From the NCBI GenBank assembly GCA_013054445.1, contig JAAMPI010001501.1:1-13683 (forward strand): a stretch of DNA of 13,683 nucleotides, in the 5' to 3' direction. Positions 1 to 9,310 of the stretch are shown here, piece after piece. The notes beneath the pieces are model-generated. The model was not told the origin of the DNA. It was given only the letters and a program-made list of their open reading frames with translations, and did not search any database. Position numbers and translations under genes: made by a program. Numbering within the stretch: position 1 is the first letter of the stretch; every line of letters begins with the position of its first letter. The stretch is from Cudoniella acicularis (taxonomy: Eukaryota > Ascomycota > Leotiomycetes > Helotiales > Helotiaceae).

Positions 1-1740
1 TTTTTACCCTTCCCCCGCTCGACTAAACACTCGTTACTCTATATATATATATCCTACTCCTCTTTAGTTATATCTCTATATAAGAGGCACTAAGTAAACC
101 GATTAGCCACGTTCTTAGGTATAAGAAACGGGCGCCTCCTAGCCACCTAATTATATATACTATACTTTACTAACATCCGCTTAATAGTATACGTACTAAA
201 AGTGATAGTATAGGCCCTTTTGACCTATAGGTATAAATCCTTTAGGTTATTCTATACGTGTCGTAATAGGTTTCGTTCGTCAGTATCGGTATAGTATTTC
301 TTTACGCTAGTTCGTAATAAGGACTTGCCCTGCTTATATAATTAAGAGAGGGAGAAGGTGCTACGTAGGGCCCCGTAAGAATAATTAAGGTTAACTTCGA
401 TTTCTGAGTTTTTTACGCCCTTTAGCTTTATAATAATAGCTATTCCGCGCTAAAATAGAGAGAGTTCCTTATTAAATTAACGATTTCTAGAGATTAAACT
501 AAGAGGAATATATAAAGGTAGTATTTTAGTATATAGAAGTAAGAAGATAGGAGACGCGAGATATACTTTTTACGCGTTTTCGCTAAAGTGGCTCAGACTT
601 ATACGATATAGCTATACAAACTACTAAGTTTACTATTTAAGTCCTAGACTCTAGTTACGAAGACCCGTATATAATTCAGATCTACTTTTAAAGTCTTTTC
701 CGATATATATATACGTTTCTCGTGTTTAAGGCTCTTATGACTTATAAAACTAATATTCCCTAGTATCTAAAACTCACTACTAACTATACTTATACGTAGT
801 AAGAGTTAGGTTAGCGCTAGTAAGACTAGTATTATATAATTCTTTACTGCGTCTCCTGTTACTAATAATCGTAATCCGATTTAGCGGTATTAACACGTGG
901 TACTAAAGGCTTTATAAAAACTCTATTAGCTATACTATTCCCGAGCCTAGTATACTAAATTAGGTTAAAAAAGTTATCGCCCGATTATCCGTAAATACTT
1001 TACTAGACTTAGTTATAAGATTAGAGAACTTAGAGGTAATTCTTGTCACTAGTTCTAGTACTATATTATTTAGCCTAGACACTAGATTATAAATTTTTAT
1101 AAAATTCGTAAGTGATTTCTAGCTAGAAAATACCTAAAAGAGTTACTTATCCTAATCGTATTAATAAACAGTTAGTATCGAAAAGAAAGTATAATCTTCG
1201 AAGAATAGTATAATAAGTTCTACCGTATTTAGGGCTTGCGGAGGGTAGAGTCTAAGCGGATCCTGGTTATTAACGTAAAGGATAAGGTATAGTATCTAGT
1301 ATGTCTTATTTTAGCGTTCTACGATTAGTACTACGGTAACGCTGTTTTAGAGCCTAGCTAAGAAACCGAACAATAAATAGAGTAACATTACTAGTATTAA
1401 AAATATTTAGTGATATAGTAATAAGGCGAATTCGTATAGTCACTAGGTGTAAAGCGGTATTAGGGAAAGGGGTATTTGATAGCTTACTGTTTCCTGTTTA
1501 AAAGAGAAGAAGTATAATAATATAAAGTTTAGTTAGAAGAAGTTGACCTTTTTATCTATATATATATATCCGAATTATAAAAGTCCCTGCCCTTTCTATC
1601 GTGACCTTTACTAGCTAATAGCTTGTTACGTCAGTAAAACCTGACGACATCTAGGCTGTAGGCGGAATATTAACAAGTCTAACTACTCAGATCTACCCTT
1701 AAGTAGCCGTATATATCTTCGAATTCGAGAATTTCCCTTC
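1..1740. other. Heavily mutated relic, family not recognised
   Basis: There is no gene. The stretch is uniformly RIP-like, with a short TA microsatellite at about 41-53 and another near 1556-1568. Minus-strand frames stay open over tens of codons if TAG/TAA are read as former Gln or Trp codons, for example around 1250-1500. This hints at an old coding repeat on that strand. I could not match any reading to reverse transcriptase, integrase or DDE motifs. No long terminal repeat or inverted terminus was found inside the window, so the element may run off the left edge. Confidence 0.5.
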
Positions 1741-1924
1741 ATTTTCATAAAACAATCACTTTCTAAGCTACGATAGAACAAAACTAATAACATGATATAA
1801 CCTAATCGAGGTCGGTCGCGGTTACTAGAAATTACTGTTAGTTAGTCTGACTATTACTATTTTAACCTAGTCCGGCTAACAACCTATAAGGCATATATTA
1901 GAAGTATTATATAGAGTAGAATTA

Positions 1925-2400
1925 GAGAACTGGGTTAAGGCGAGAGGCAGACATTTTCTGTGTTATTTAACCTGAATCCTAACAATGTCTACGTGCTCGC
2001 TAAGCCTCGTTACACGTGACCTATCACTGCTTTACTTATTGTTAAAATCTCAAGGTCTTCGAGTTAAAACAAGTGTATTCTATTAAGGAGAAGATAACTA
2101 CTATACAGGAAGGGCTTCCAGAGCCTATAATTATAGGCGTGGCACTAGGCCAAAGCGTACCCTAAAACAGGTCTGCGACCCGAATCGTAACACTTGTCCT
2201 CGTCTCACCACGCGCTCACTAATCCTCACCCACTATTCACGTGCCGTCTTCACCACCTCACCTCTGCTCACCCAACCCTAGCAGCTCGAAACACCCAATT
2301 ACTCTCTGTGTGCTTTTAAGACACGCTATACCCTGGTAGTACTGTTAAGAATATCAACTCCTAGCGAGTAGGATCAAGGGGAGTCAGAACAGGTCCTTTT
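1925..2400. other. Less mutated island with a CTCACC cluster
   Basis: CpA is frequent here, unlike the sequence on either side, so this stretch escaped RIP or was hit lightly. From 2190 to 2290 the plus strand is C-rich and G-poor. It carries CTCACC at 2204, 2225, 2257 and 2267, and CTCACT at 2215. No ORF, tRNA or known element is recognisable. It is best read as unique or low-copy sequence between two mutated repeats. Confidence 0.55.
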
Positions 2401-2740
2401 TTTTAATAATAAAAAACGATAAAATAGCGTATTTAAAATTTTTATTACTATTCTTATATTAGAAACGTAAGTATTATACCTAGTTATATATTAAACAAAG
2501 GCTACCTAATACTAATATTATTTTTAAAGACTAGAATAACGTAGGTAAGCTAACGCTAAAAATAAAAAATCCTCTTAATAATAAATAAATTCTTAAAATA
2601 TTCGAATTAAAGTTATAAAAAATTGTTTTCTATTATAGTTATATATATTACTTTTAAACATTTATAATCTCTAACTAGGAAATTAAGAATATTATTTTAA
2701 TAAAATCTCGACATTTAGTCGTATAACGCTAAAAATACTA
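2400..2740. repeat. Extremely AT-rich stretch with a 14-bp direct repeat
   Basis: This stretch is almost entirely A and T, with long A/T runs and very few G or C outside CpG. The 14-base sequence taacgctaaaaata occurs at 2551-2564 and again at 2724-2737 in the same orientation. The composition fits a repeat mutated on both strands to near saturation. No coding frame survives. It could be the remnant of a short non-autonomous element, but its ends are not defined. Confidence 0.45.
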
Positions 2741-2990
2741 TCAATCTCTTCGTCTCACTCAGAGGAGTCTAGCGATATAACTCACGCCGCTAGCATAGCG
2801 CTAGAGCGAGAGTTGTCGCCGCTAGAGCTCCGGCCGTCCCCTAGGACAGTTGTAGCAGCTCACCTACTACTGCTCACCTAAGGACAAACGATCATAAGCG
2901 ACTTATTCGAACTTTCAGATCTAGGAAGACACTAGTACGTGACGAACCTCTAGCTAGTCAAGGAAGATAGGTGAGGAATAGGTTATAGCG
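2740..2990. other. GC-richer island between damaged repeats
   Basis: This short patch has many CpG and retained CpA. CTCACC occurs at 2859 and 2873, and GGTGAG at 2970. The minus strand reads for about 70 codons with only a few TAG/TGA stops and a serine-rich composition, which may be chance or an old coding remnant. I recognise no family. Confidence 0.4.
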
Positions 2991-2999
2991 TTATAAAAT

Positions 3000-4310
3000 A
3001 CTTCCTTAACAATTTTCTTATAGTATAATTAACTCGACAAGAGAACGCCTAGAATATAGACAAAGGACAAGGGGTTTTTATTCTAGTTACTAGTTTTTAC
3101 CTCCTATAAATAGTATAGTGCGACACTATATAGGCATAGCCTTAGTCGGTAGAGGAAATAATAATAATAATCTCTAACTAGATTACGGGATATAGAATTC
3201 GTTCTTCTAACAGATTTTAATTAGCGTTCTTTATTATATATAAGCTATAAGGAAACGTAGTATCGTAGATAGTCGAACTATAGCTTTCTTTTAGAAATGT
3301 GTTTTTAGATTTATAAGCTAATCTCTCTGTTTTTATAGAACCTTAAGATCAGGGTGAATAGGAAACTCTACTTCGTACGCGATTTATATAGTTTACTTTG
3401 CCGATTTAAAATACTAACTACTTATTATAACTCTCTTTAGTTATAAAACTTAACTAAGAGATAAAGGTAGATAGATAAGTGTTATCTTATAGATAAGACG
3501 AATTTCGTTTTTAATTATAGGCTTATTTACCTAAATTAGGTTATTTCGAATACCGTACTTTCTTATAAAGTTAAATATACCTTTAAGTTTACTCGTTATA
3601 ATATATTATTAATTCTCTATAGTCTAAAATTTAGTTTTCGCGAGAAGAGAGTCTATTTAAAGTTACTAACTTAGATTCTAACCTTAATAGGGCTAGTCTA
3701 ATTACTTCTTATCGGAATATAATTACGTTTATATACTATTAAACTTAGAAGAGAGGTCCTACTTATATTAAAACCTTAAGGCGATATCAGTTAACCTACG
3801 CTATAGTCTTATACTTACTAGACTAAGGTATGAAACTATCTCGTACTATCTATAATCATCGAACTATCTCGGGGTTCTCCGCACCCTAAAGTCACTAATA
3901 CTACCGGTACCCTTAGGCGAAGAATCCCTTTCGTCCCTATATAAAATAAATCTATCTCTCTTAGGGGATATACAGCCTACTACTAAACTTCCCTATGACT
4001 TACTGTTAAGGTACGTTATATTTCTATATCAAAGGCTATAAGCTTAATTCGTAAAACACGTATATTATAACTCTTTTATAATATATCTATCTGATTAATA
4101 GAGCAGGTTCTAAAGCGCTTATACTAACTCTTAAGTCATATGTCTCGGACATACTAAGAAAATGTTATATTAACGCGAATATACTATAAAGTTCTTACTT
4201 ATATATATTCTATATTCTTAGTTATTTATACGAGCGTTTAGTTTCTTATTATAGGGCTCGTTCTGTTTTTCTCGGGGTGTTTATAATAGTTAATCCTTAA
4301 ACCTCTAACG
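3000..4310. other. Heavily mutated relic left of the Tc1/mariner copy
   Basis: There is no intact gene and the RIP signature is strong. One minus-strand frame can be followed from 4310 to about 3850 and again from about 3600 to 3300, with stops almost all TAG or TAA. Between these stretches another frame is cleaner. This suggests a decayed coding repeat with indels. No diagnostic motif was found. The Tc1/mariner copy inserted at its right edge, so before that insertion this sequence was continuous with what now begins at 5789. Confidence 0.4.
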
Positions 4311-4312
4311 TA

Positions 4313-4339
4313 TAATCAGGTCGGAAATGTCTTCGTCAC
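4313..4339 (+). repeat. Left terminal inverted repeat of the Tc1/mariner element
   Basis: It pairs with the reverse complement of 5760-5786 at 23 of 27 positions. Both arms share the core aggtcgga. Mismatches are at arm positions 5, 14, 20 and 21. A TA lies just outside at 4311-4312. Confidence 0.85.
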
Positions 4340-4412
4340 GTGCTATTTTTATACCCCCTTTTAAAAAGACAGTTACTTTACTATTTTAAGTCAGAATTAG
4401 ACTAAAATAGGT

Positions 4413-5679
4413 TTAAATTAAAGCTATTTAGTACTTAGTTGCCTTTCCCTTATTCGCTAAACATATATCCTATCTACGAGGTACTAAATCATATAATTTT
4501 AGAAGAAAATATCCGTCGATTTAAGGCTAAGCTTACTAGAGAGCTAGTCTTATTTCCGTTATACCTTTTACCTTATACCTTTGTTTAGAGATTATATTCT
4601 TAATATACTTCTAAAGATTCTCTATCAGATTAAGGTCAGGCGACTAGGGCGACTAAGACATTCTCTTTACCCTCTTATTATCTAAATATTTAGTGATGAT
4701 TCGGGTAGTATACTATAGGGCATTATCTTCTTATATCACTACCTCGTCCCCGTAATTCCTTCTAATCCTTTTATAGAATAGAATAAAGTACTTTTAACAG
4801 ACCTACTTATACCGCTTTACGGTTATATTCTCCTCTTCTAGAAGTATATATAGGGGTCCTATCTCGTCTCCGTAAAAACAGCTCTATACCCCTATAGTCG
4901 TTCTTTGTTATAGCGTACGCAAGTAGTATAAATCAAGTAGTACTCTCTGTTTCTTAGAATTATCGACGAAGAAGAGAAGAAGCTAGATATAGGAAGGACT
5001 GTCGTCTTAAGGGAGCGTAGCTCCTAGACTAGTCCTAGAACAGACTAGCTCGGAACCTCCGAACATATAACTCGCACTAGATCTGTTATATTCTTCTACT
5101 CTTAAACGAAGACCGTAGGTTCTTCTCCGCGTATTCCTCTTCCCTACTAGTCCCCCTTATTACCTAAAAAGTCTATAAATCCTCCCCTGCTTCAAATATA
5201 ACCTTATCACTCTAACACACCTTCCGATTATCCCTTTTTATAGCTTTTTTAGCCTTATAGTAGATCTTACGCTTTTTCTTATATAATGCCGAGAGGAAGG
5301 GCTTTTTACGTAGTCTACTCTTTACTTTTCCGAACGATTTAAGGATAATTACGACTATATAGTAGTTTAAACGTTTACCGGATTTAGAAGGTATTATAAG
5401 CGCTTTTAAGGTCATCCTTGTGCCCGTAATCGCTGTTCGTACGAGAGCTCGTATACCCCGAGGGTTAATTTTCTTTAGACAACCGCTTCTTTACTTACTT
5501 TTAAATATAATATTAAAGAAAATAGACTAGCGGGTAATAAATAAGGTAATAGTAGTATAGGGGTGTTTAGTTTTCCGGGAAATCTCGGTCTAAGTATATC
5601 CTTCTTCGTAGAGAGTCTATATTTTATCTCTCTAAGCCGGGATAAACTCCCTTCGACCTGTCTTTCGTTTAACACCTAT
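4413..5679 (-). pseudogene. Tc1/mariner transposase relic, RIP-inactivated
   Basis: The enzyme would cut and rejoin the transposon ends in the nucleus. Reading the minus strand, the N-terminal part resembles the helix-turn-helix region of Tc1-type transposases. The first catalytic Asp (5206-5208) follows a TAG standing where the conserved Trp of the WSDE motif belongs. The second Asp is at 4725-4727, in a motif like QEDNA, and the catalytic Glu at 4620-4622, in SPDLNLIENL. The last two are 34 residues apart, the Tc1 DD34E spacing. About twenty in-frame TAG/TAA stops are seen, mostly where Trp or Gln is expected. The best candidate start (5677-5679) reads ATA, as RIP of ATG would give. The terminal stop is at 4413-4415. 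Leaving out the insertion at 4906-5090 and one flanking repeat gives 359 codons, a usual length, in a single frame. It is clearly nonfunctional; the exact original start is less sure. Confidence 0.87.
4906..5090. mobile_element. 185-bp insertion inside the transposase relic
   Basis: TTCTT lies on both sides, at 4901-4905 and 5091-5095. Dropping the segment plus one TTCTT joins the two parts of the transposase in one frame. It also brings the conserved stretch before the GVW motif together and leaves a normal distance (97 residues) between the first two catalytic Asp. The segment begins and ends with TGTTATA on the plus strand, as direct rather than inverted termini. It has no coding frame and keeps some CpA. 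A small non-autonomous element with a 5-bp target duplication is the simplest reading. An intron is unlikely, because the GT/AG pairs I tried near the edges do not restore the frame. The inserted family is not recognised. Confidence 0.6.
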
Positions 5680-5759
5680 AGTTCGAAGTTTCAAGAGAAA
5701 ATAATTTTTGTGTATAGGAGGGGGGGTGGCGCATAGTAAGGCATAGATTATAAGCGAAT

Positions 5760-5786
5760 GTGACGCTGACATATCCGACCTAATTA
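5760..5786 (-). repeat. Right terminal inverted repeat of the Tc1/mariner element
   Basis: This is the reverse-complement partner of 4313-4339. A TA lies just outside at 5787-5788, matching the one beyond the left arm. A run of seven G at about 5720 lies internal to this arm. Confidence 0.85.
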
Positions 5787-5834
5787 TATAATAAGAAATA
5801 GATAACAATAAATTTGTCTTTCTTTCTTAGCTAC

Positions 5835-5886
5835 GTCTCTAGGTAGTGTCTCTGGGTTGTGTCTCTAGGTCGTGCCCCTAAGCTGT
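5835..5886 (+). repeat. 13-bp tandem repeat, four copies
   Basis: Four adjacent 13-base units start at 5835, 5848, 5861 and 5874. The consensus is gtctctaggtngt, with the fourth unit most diverged. A weaker, partial unit may precede them. The array lies 49 bases beyond the right end of the Tc1/mariner element, outside it. No function is evident. Confidence 0.75.
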
Positions 5887-5889
5887 CCC

Positions 5890-6560
5890 TGGTCTGATTT
5901 ATTAACAGCTACCCTCAAGCCCTACTATAATTTCTTTTTAGGGTATTAGGGAAGTTAGGGACTATATACTTAAGAGATTTATTTCCTACTCAGTATATCA
6001 ACAGCTTAACAAACTTTATTTACGAGAACTAAATCTATTCTCCCTTCTTTAGAAGTAACAGAATCCCTCTTTAATTTAAATTTTTTTTTTAATATAGCGA
6101 CTAGTTGCTAAGGTATGTTCTCTAGTCTGACTTTACAACCCAGATACTAAATCGCTGTAATAGTACTCGCCGATACCAGGCAAGTACTGCGAAATATAAA
6201 CTCCCGGTATAATTCAAGCTTATTTCAAGTAGCCTTATCAAGGGTCTTGATCAGGCCGTTATCTACACCCTAGATGGGAAACAGCTTTTGGCTACTAGGA
6301 AATTAGGAGGTGCTCTCCAGTATGTCTACCCTATCTTGAAACATTCTGTTATCAGCTGAAGACTTAACGAGCCTGGTCAGATAAGTCTAGGTTTCAGGGC
6401 ATTTTACTAGTGAAACTGTTAGAGGTAAGGTGTGTATGCGTAGTACGCGGTATATAGTATATAGAAAATATATCTATATAGTCGTCGGTAGGTGGCTGAG
6501 GTGGACGTGTGTAGGCGGAAGAAGAGTCGACTGTTAGGTCGAGAGTGATTTAAGTATNTN
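5890..6560. other. Right margin of the RIP block, no gene; two ambiguous bases
   Basis: The sequence is mixed. 5890-6110 is AT-rich and partly RIP-like. 6120-6420 keeps many CpA and TpG and has a plus frame open from 6213 to 6356 with no ATG. 6430-6480 returns to TA-rich sequence. Unresolved bases (n) stand at 6558 and 6560, close to the point where composition becomes ordinary. I recognise no gene or element. Confidence 0.5.
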
Positions 6561-7122
6561 GAATAATAATATGATTTTGACTTAAAGACTTATCTATCTG
6601 CAAAGGGGTAAGCGGACTATATATACTACAAGTGTAGTTACTAGAAGCTTCTATAGCTTAGAAATCAACGCTTATAAATCAAAGAACAATCTAGAAGATT
6701 CTACTAAGGTTTAAACCTTAAGCTTAGAATAGTGCTTATTACCTAATAATACAACAGAATCAAAACAGAACACTTCTAAAATGCTGCCAAATTTCTACAA
6801 TATAGCAGGGGAAAGTAAGAAAGAGGAAATATTCTGCTGTTAATTCTTCGTTCGCTGTTGTTGATTCGTTCGCATGTTCGTTGGTTAATAATTCATTACT
6901 ACTCTTTTTCTTTTTCTCTTGCCTTCTCAATCTAATCTCGAATCCCAGGATCAAAATGGCAACCCCTTCACATCTTCAATACTTTATGCTTTATACAGAG
7001 CGTGGCTAATGCTGGCACACGCGACTGAAACACGACCGACATGTGGCTAAAGTAGTTAGGACATTCTATTCGCGCTACTGATTTCATTATTATCGGCCTT
7101 GAGCTGTTATTTATACCCTGCA

Positions 7123-7170
7123 GAGGCCGTTTACCGAACCCCCCTTTTTAACCGAGAGTTCGGGAAATCA
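7123..7170 (+). repeat. Copy A of a dispersed motif (C-run, T-run, CCGA, TTCG)
   Basis: It aligns, with small gaps, to 9189-9230. Shared parts are a GAG..CCG..TTTA start, CCCC followed by a T run, then a CCGA block and TTCG. It lies about 100 bases before a TATA-like box at 7272. Confidence 0.4.
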
Positions 7171-7271
7171 CTGTTTGCGCAATGACATATCACGGCCAGG
7201 AATCTTGAAGATTGGCTTCCACTTCGCTAGTCTCCCTGTAAGTGAATGTTTAGACAACTCTACATTTCTGA

Positions 7272-7279
7272 TATAAAAG
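7272..7279 (+). promoter_or_regulatory. TATA-like box without an evident gene
   Basis: TATAAAAG is followed by a pyrimidine-rich run, a layout common in fungal promoters. An ATG at 7308-7310 opens only 12 codons before TAG. A 48-base motif at 7123-7170 upstream resembles one upstream of the HET gene's TATA-like box. It may be the promoter of a lost gene, or chance in AT-rich DNA. Confidence 0.25.
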
Positions 7280-8933
7280 CCCTCTCCCTCTGCGAAACAA
7301 ATTGAGAATGTTATTCCAATCTATTGCCATTATCGGTATTGCGTAGTGGACTTCTGGGTGACGACTAGACTGAGCTAAATGATTCTATACAAGCGTTTGA
7401 AGTGCTTTTGCAATGCTCATATCCCTATACAATGTCGACGATATTGAGATCTTTGAGTAAGAATGAGTGAAGCTCTGAGGGGGCGAACGAATCGACTTTT
7501 TAACAGTGCCTTATACGTTCGAAAGCAGTGAATATGTTTGACAGCGACTTTTCCTCTTCTCCTTCTTTCCAAAATCAGAAGCGGAAGGCATTACATCAGA
7601 CCCTAACATACTTAGATACACTTCCAACAAGCGCAAACAATAAACCTACTTTTTCCTTCTCTATAGCTTTCCTCCAGGCCTCTCACTGTCACACACAATC
7701 GGCGGCGCGACTGTAGCTCTCTTTAGCGTTATCTGTTTCTAGAAGGTTGGTTCTATAACTTAAATACCTTTTAGAACTCGTGGATTGGAGAGAGATGGCT
7801 CATTAGAGAGATTCAATTCACTCTTTCTCTCTCTCTAGGAGTCTACCTTAAAGAATCCGAGAGTCCTTACAGGGTTGAACAAATAAAAATAAATTCACTA
7901 AAACCTTTCTCTCCTTCCCATTCTTCTAAATTCTAGAACTAACTCAAATGAGAATATTTAGTAGATATAAAACTCAATCTTCGGAAGGAAGAGCTTAGTA
8001 TTGTAAAGAAATATCTAAGCGGAAAATGATGAATGCCTTGTGAAGAAAATATTTAACCAGCAATAACTTCTTTCCATGACGCGGACAATTGGCTAACATT
8101 TCATTCCTTCGTCCTCTGTGATTCTAGTCCTAATATTGGAATCTAGAAGTTAGGTCCGCAAGTTTGCGAGTGGTTTGGCGGACAAGTGGCTACGAGAGCG
8201 CGAACGAGTGTTGTTCTTGACAGTGGTGTGTATATTTGACAGCGGTATTTTACAATTTATCTTTCTCGTTTTGCGGGAAAGGGGCTTGTAGTTCTCAGTC
8301 GCTTAAACGGTCAGCATGCTCCTGCTCTCTTCTAGACCAGAGGGTGAATTCTATTGCCTGGTCGTGGTTTCAGTGATGGTGCTTTCAGGCGCTGCAGACA
8401 GTGGATGGCCTTGTGATAATATATTTAAACTTATAAGCGGCAGAAGTCTTGGCTTGAGAAGGATGTTTTATAGATGGGTATAGAGAGAAGTAGGTACCCA
8501 TAAGTGAATGAATTTAAGCGTGTTAAAAATCTGTACTAGTAAGTTGGATTTTAGGAAGAAAGAAGTGAATATATACTTTTAATTCTTCTTGATTCTAAAT
8601 CCTATAAGAGAAAGAAAAAAAGAAAAGTAACGTTCTAAACTCCCGACTTACGAACAATCGAACGGGTCTCACAAACAATTCCAGCCTAGAAACCACTTTT
8701 TGAGGTATATGTACTGTACCTCCTAGGTAATCCTCTCAAGACACCCAAGCTCTGTAAGCCTGCATGCCGCTACCGATAGAATATTTGGCTTGTATGGTTC
8801 GACAACTTACGAAGCCGAAATTTGCCTGTAAACATGTTATTTAAAAATCCGAAATTTGTACAAGAAGTGCTAAATAACAGGTCATTATCACACCCCAATC
8901 CTAACAGGAAGAAAATCGGTTTCTGTTCGGAAA

Positions 8934-9001
8934 GGTGAGCAAAGCTGCTTTACCGGCAATTTTTGGTGAGTTATAGCGAGTAAGGGTGAGTCGAGGGTGA
9001 G
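8934..9001 (+). repeat. GGTGAG cluster, four copies
   Basis: GGTGAG stands at 8934, 8965, 8985 and 8996. The same hexamer, in reverse complement, is clustered at 2204-2272 and 2859-2878. The motif is short, but the clustering in three places is notable. Confidence 0.45.
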
Positions 9002-9188
9002 TGGATGGATCATGCTCAAGCGGGTCCTCTTCTGGCTCCCTCGAGAATTGGTTATAGTTTCCATATTTTCTATATATAGAATTCTATAAATCCTGCTACC
9101 TGTAGCGTAGCCACCTCTTTGAGCTATTAAGAGATTGTGACGGCGGCCGTTCTCGGTCCCCTATCACATTTGTCAAGGGTCCTTGCCG

Positions 9189-9230
9189 GAGCCGATTTAG
9201 GTCCCCTTTTTTAGCCGAAAATTCGCGACT
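9189..9230 (+). repeat. Copy B of the dispersed motif, upstream of the HET gene
   Basis: It aligns to 7123-7170 and lies about 80 bases before the TATA-like box at 9311. The similar spacing in both places suggests either a shared upstream element or two remnants of one duplicated promoter-like sequence. The match is short and was made by eye. Confidence 0.4.
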
Positions 9231-9310
9231 TGAAAAGGCCTTGCTTCAATGGCCCTCGAGACCTCCTTAATTCTCCCTTAAAAACTCATATGCAGGGCAT
9301 TCGGTAGTCG

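Larger units (their letters stand above)
4313..5786 (-). mobile_element. Tc1/mariner (IS630-type) DNA transposon, complete but dead
   Basis: The element is about 1474 bp, a normal size for the superfamily. Its ends are 27-base inverted repeats matching at 23 positions. TA dinucleotides lie immediately outside (4311-4312 and 5787-5788), as expected for insertion at TA with duplication of TA. Because the ends themselves are rich in TA, the exact boundary could shift by two bases. Inside is one transposase relic on the minus strand with a DD34E catalytic layout. The copy cannot be autonomous: the transposase has many nonsense codons, a lost start and a 185-bp insertion. One of the four mismatches between the ends is C against T, consistent with RIP. 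Confidence 0.88.
1..6560. repeat. RIP-degraded, TpA-rich repeat block
   Basis: The block is dominated by TpA, keeps CpG, and has lost nearly all CpA and TpG. By hand count, 601-720 has CpA+TpG = 2 and ApC+GpT = 16, against 7 and 8 in 10501-10560 inside the HET gene. This is the classical mark of RIP, the premeiotic C-to-T mutation of repeats at CpA known in Pezizomycotina. Six-frame reading finds no intact gene; stops are mostly TAG and TAA, as expected from mutated CAG, CAA and TGG codons. The damage is uneven, with islands that keep CpA near 1925-2400, 2740-2990 and 6120-6420, so the block is probably several repeats with unmutated sequence between them. The right edge (about 6550-6750) is gradual and set by eye. 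Only the Tc1/mariner copy inside it could be identified. Confidence 0.85.
6560..9300. other. Long stretch with no supportable gene
   Basis: CpA and TpG are present at ordinary levels, so RIP is weak or absent. All ORFs are short, mostly lack an ATG near their start and match nothing I know. Items seen are: a CT-rich microsatellite near 7820-7840; a purine-rich run near 8605-8628; the 10-base direct repeat ccgaaatttg at 8815 and 8849; an inverted pair tgttattta/taaataaca at 8835-8843 and 8871-8879; the similar pieces 7528-7547 and 8228-8244, both containing tttgacagcg; and a 14-base palindrome at 9075-9088. It is probably intergenic sequence with decayed repeats. Confidence 0.55.

Noticed and set aside
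1..4310. LTR retrotransposon or LINE in the left part of the block
   Set aside because: I found no long direct repeats and no readable reverse-transcriptase or integrase motif on either strand. The damage may hide them.
5212..5415. 67-codon minus-strand ORF as a gene of its own
   Set aside because: It is an internal stop-free piece of the transposase relic. It ends at the TAG replacing the Trp before the first catalytic Asp.
5475..5675. 66-codon minus-strand ORF in the transposon
   Set aside because: It lies in a different frame from the helix-turn-helix part of the transposase relic, so it is a shadow of that pseudogene.
1..6560. Starship-type giant element with the HET gene as cargo
   Set aside because: HET genes are known Starship cargo, but I found no DUF3435 tyrosine-recombinase captain, intact or decayed, that I could recognise, and no element edges.
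6760..6954. 64-codon minus-strand ORF rich in Glu, Lys and Asn
   Set aside because: It starts at a non-ATG codon, and part of it is a simple purine run. No family is recognised.
7308..7346. Short hydrophobic ORF after the TATA-like box, resembling the start of a signal peptide
   Set aside because: Only 12 codons before TAG. The following frame contains many TGA stops that RIP of Gln or Trp codons would not explain.
7528..7716. 62-codon plus-strand ORF
   Set aside because: It starts at GTG, has low-complexity serine-rich composition, no recognisable domain and no promoter or intron context.
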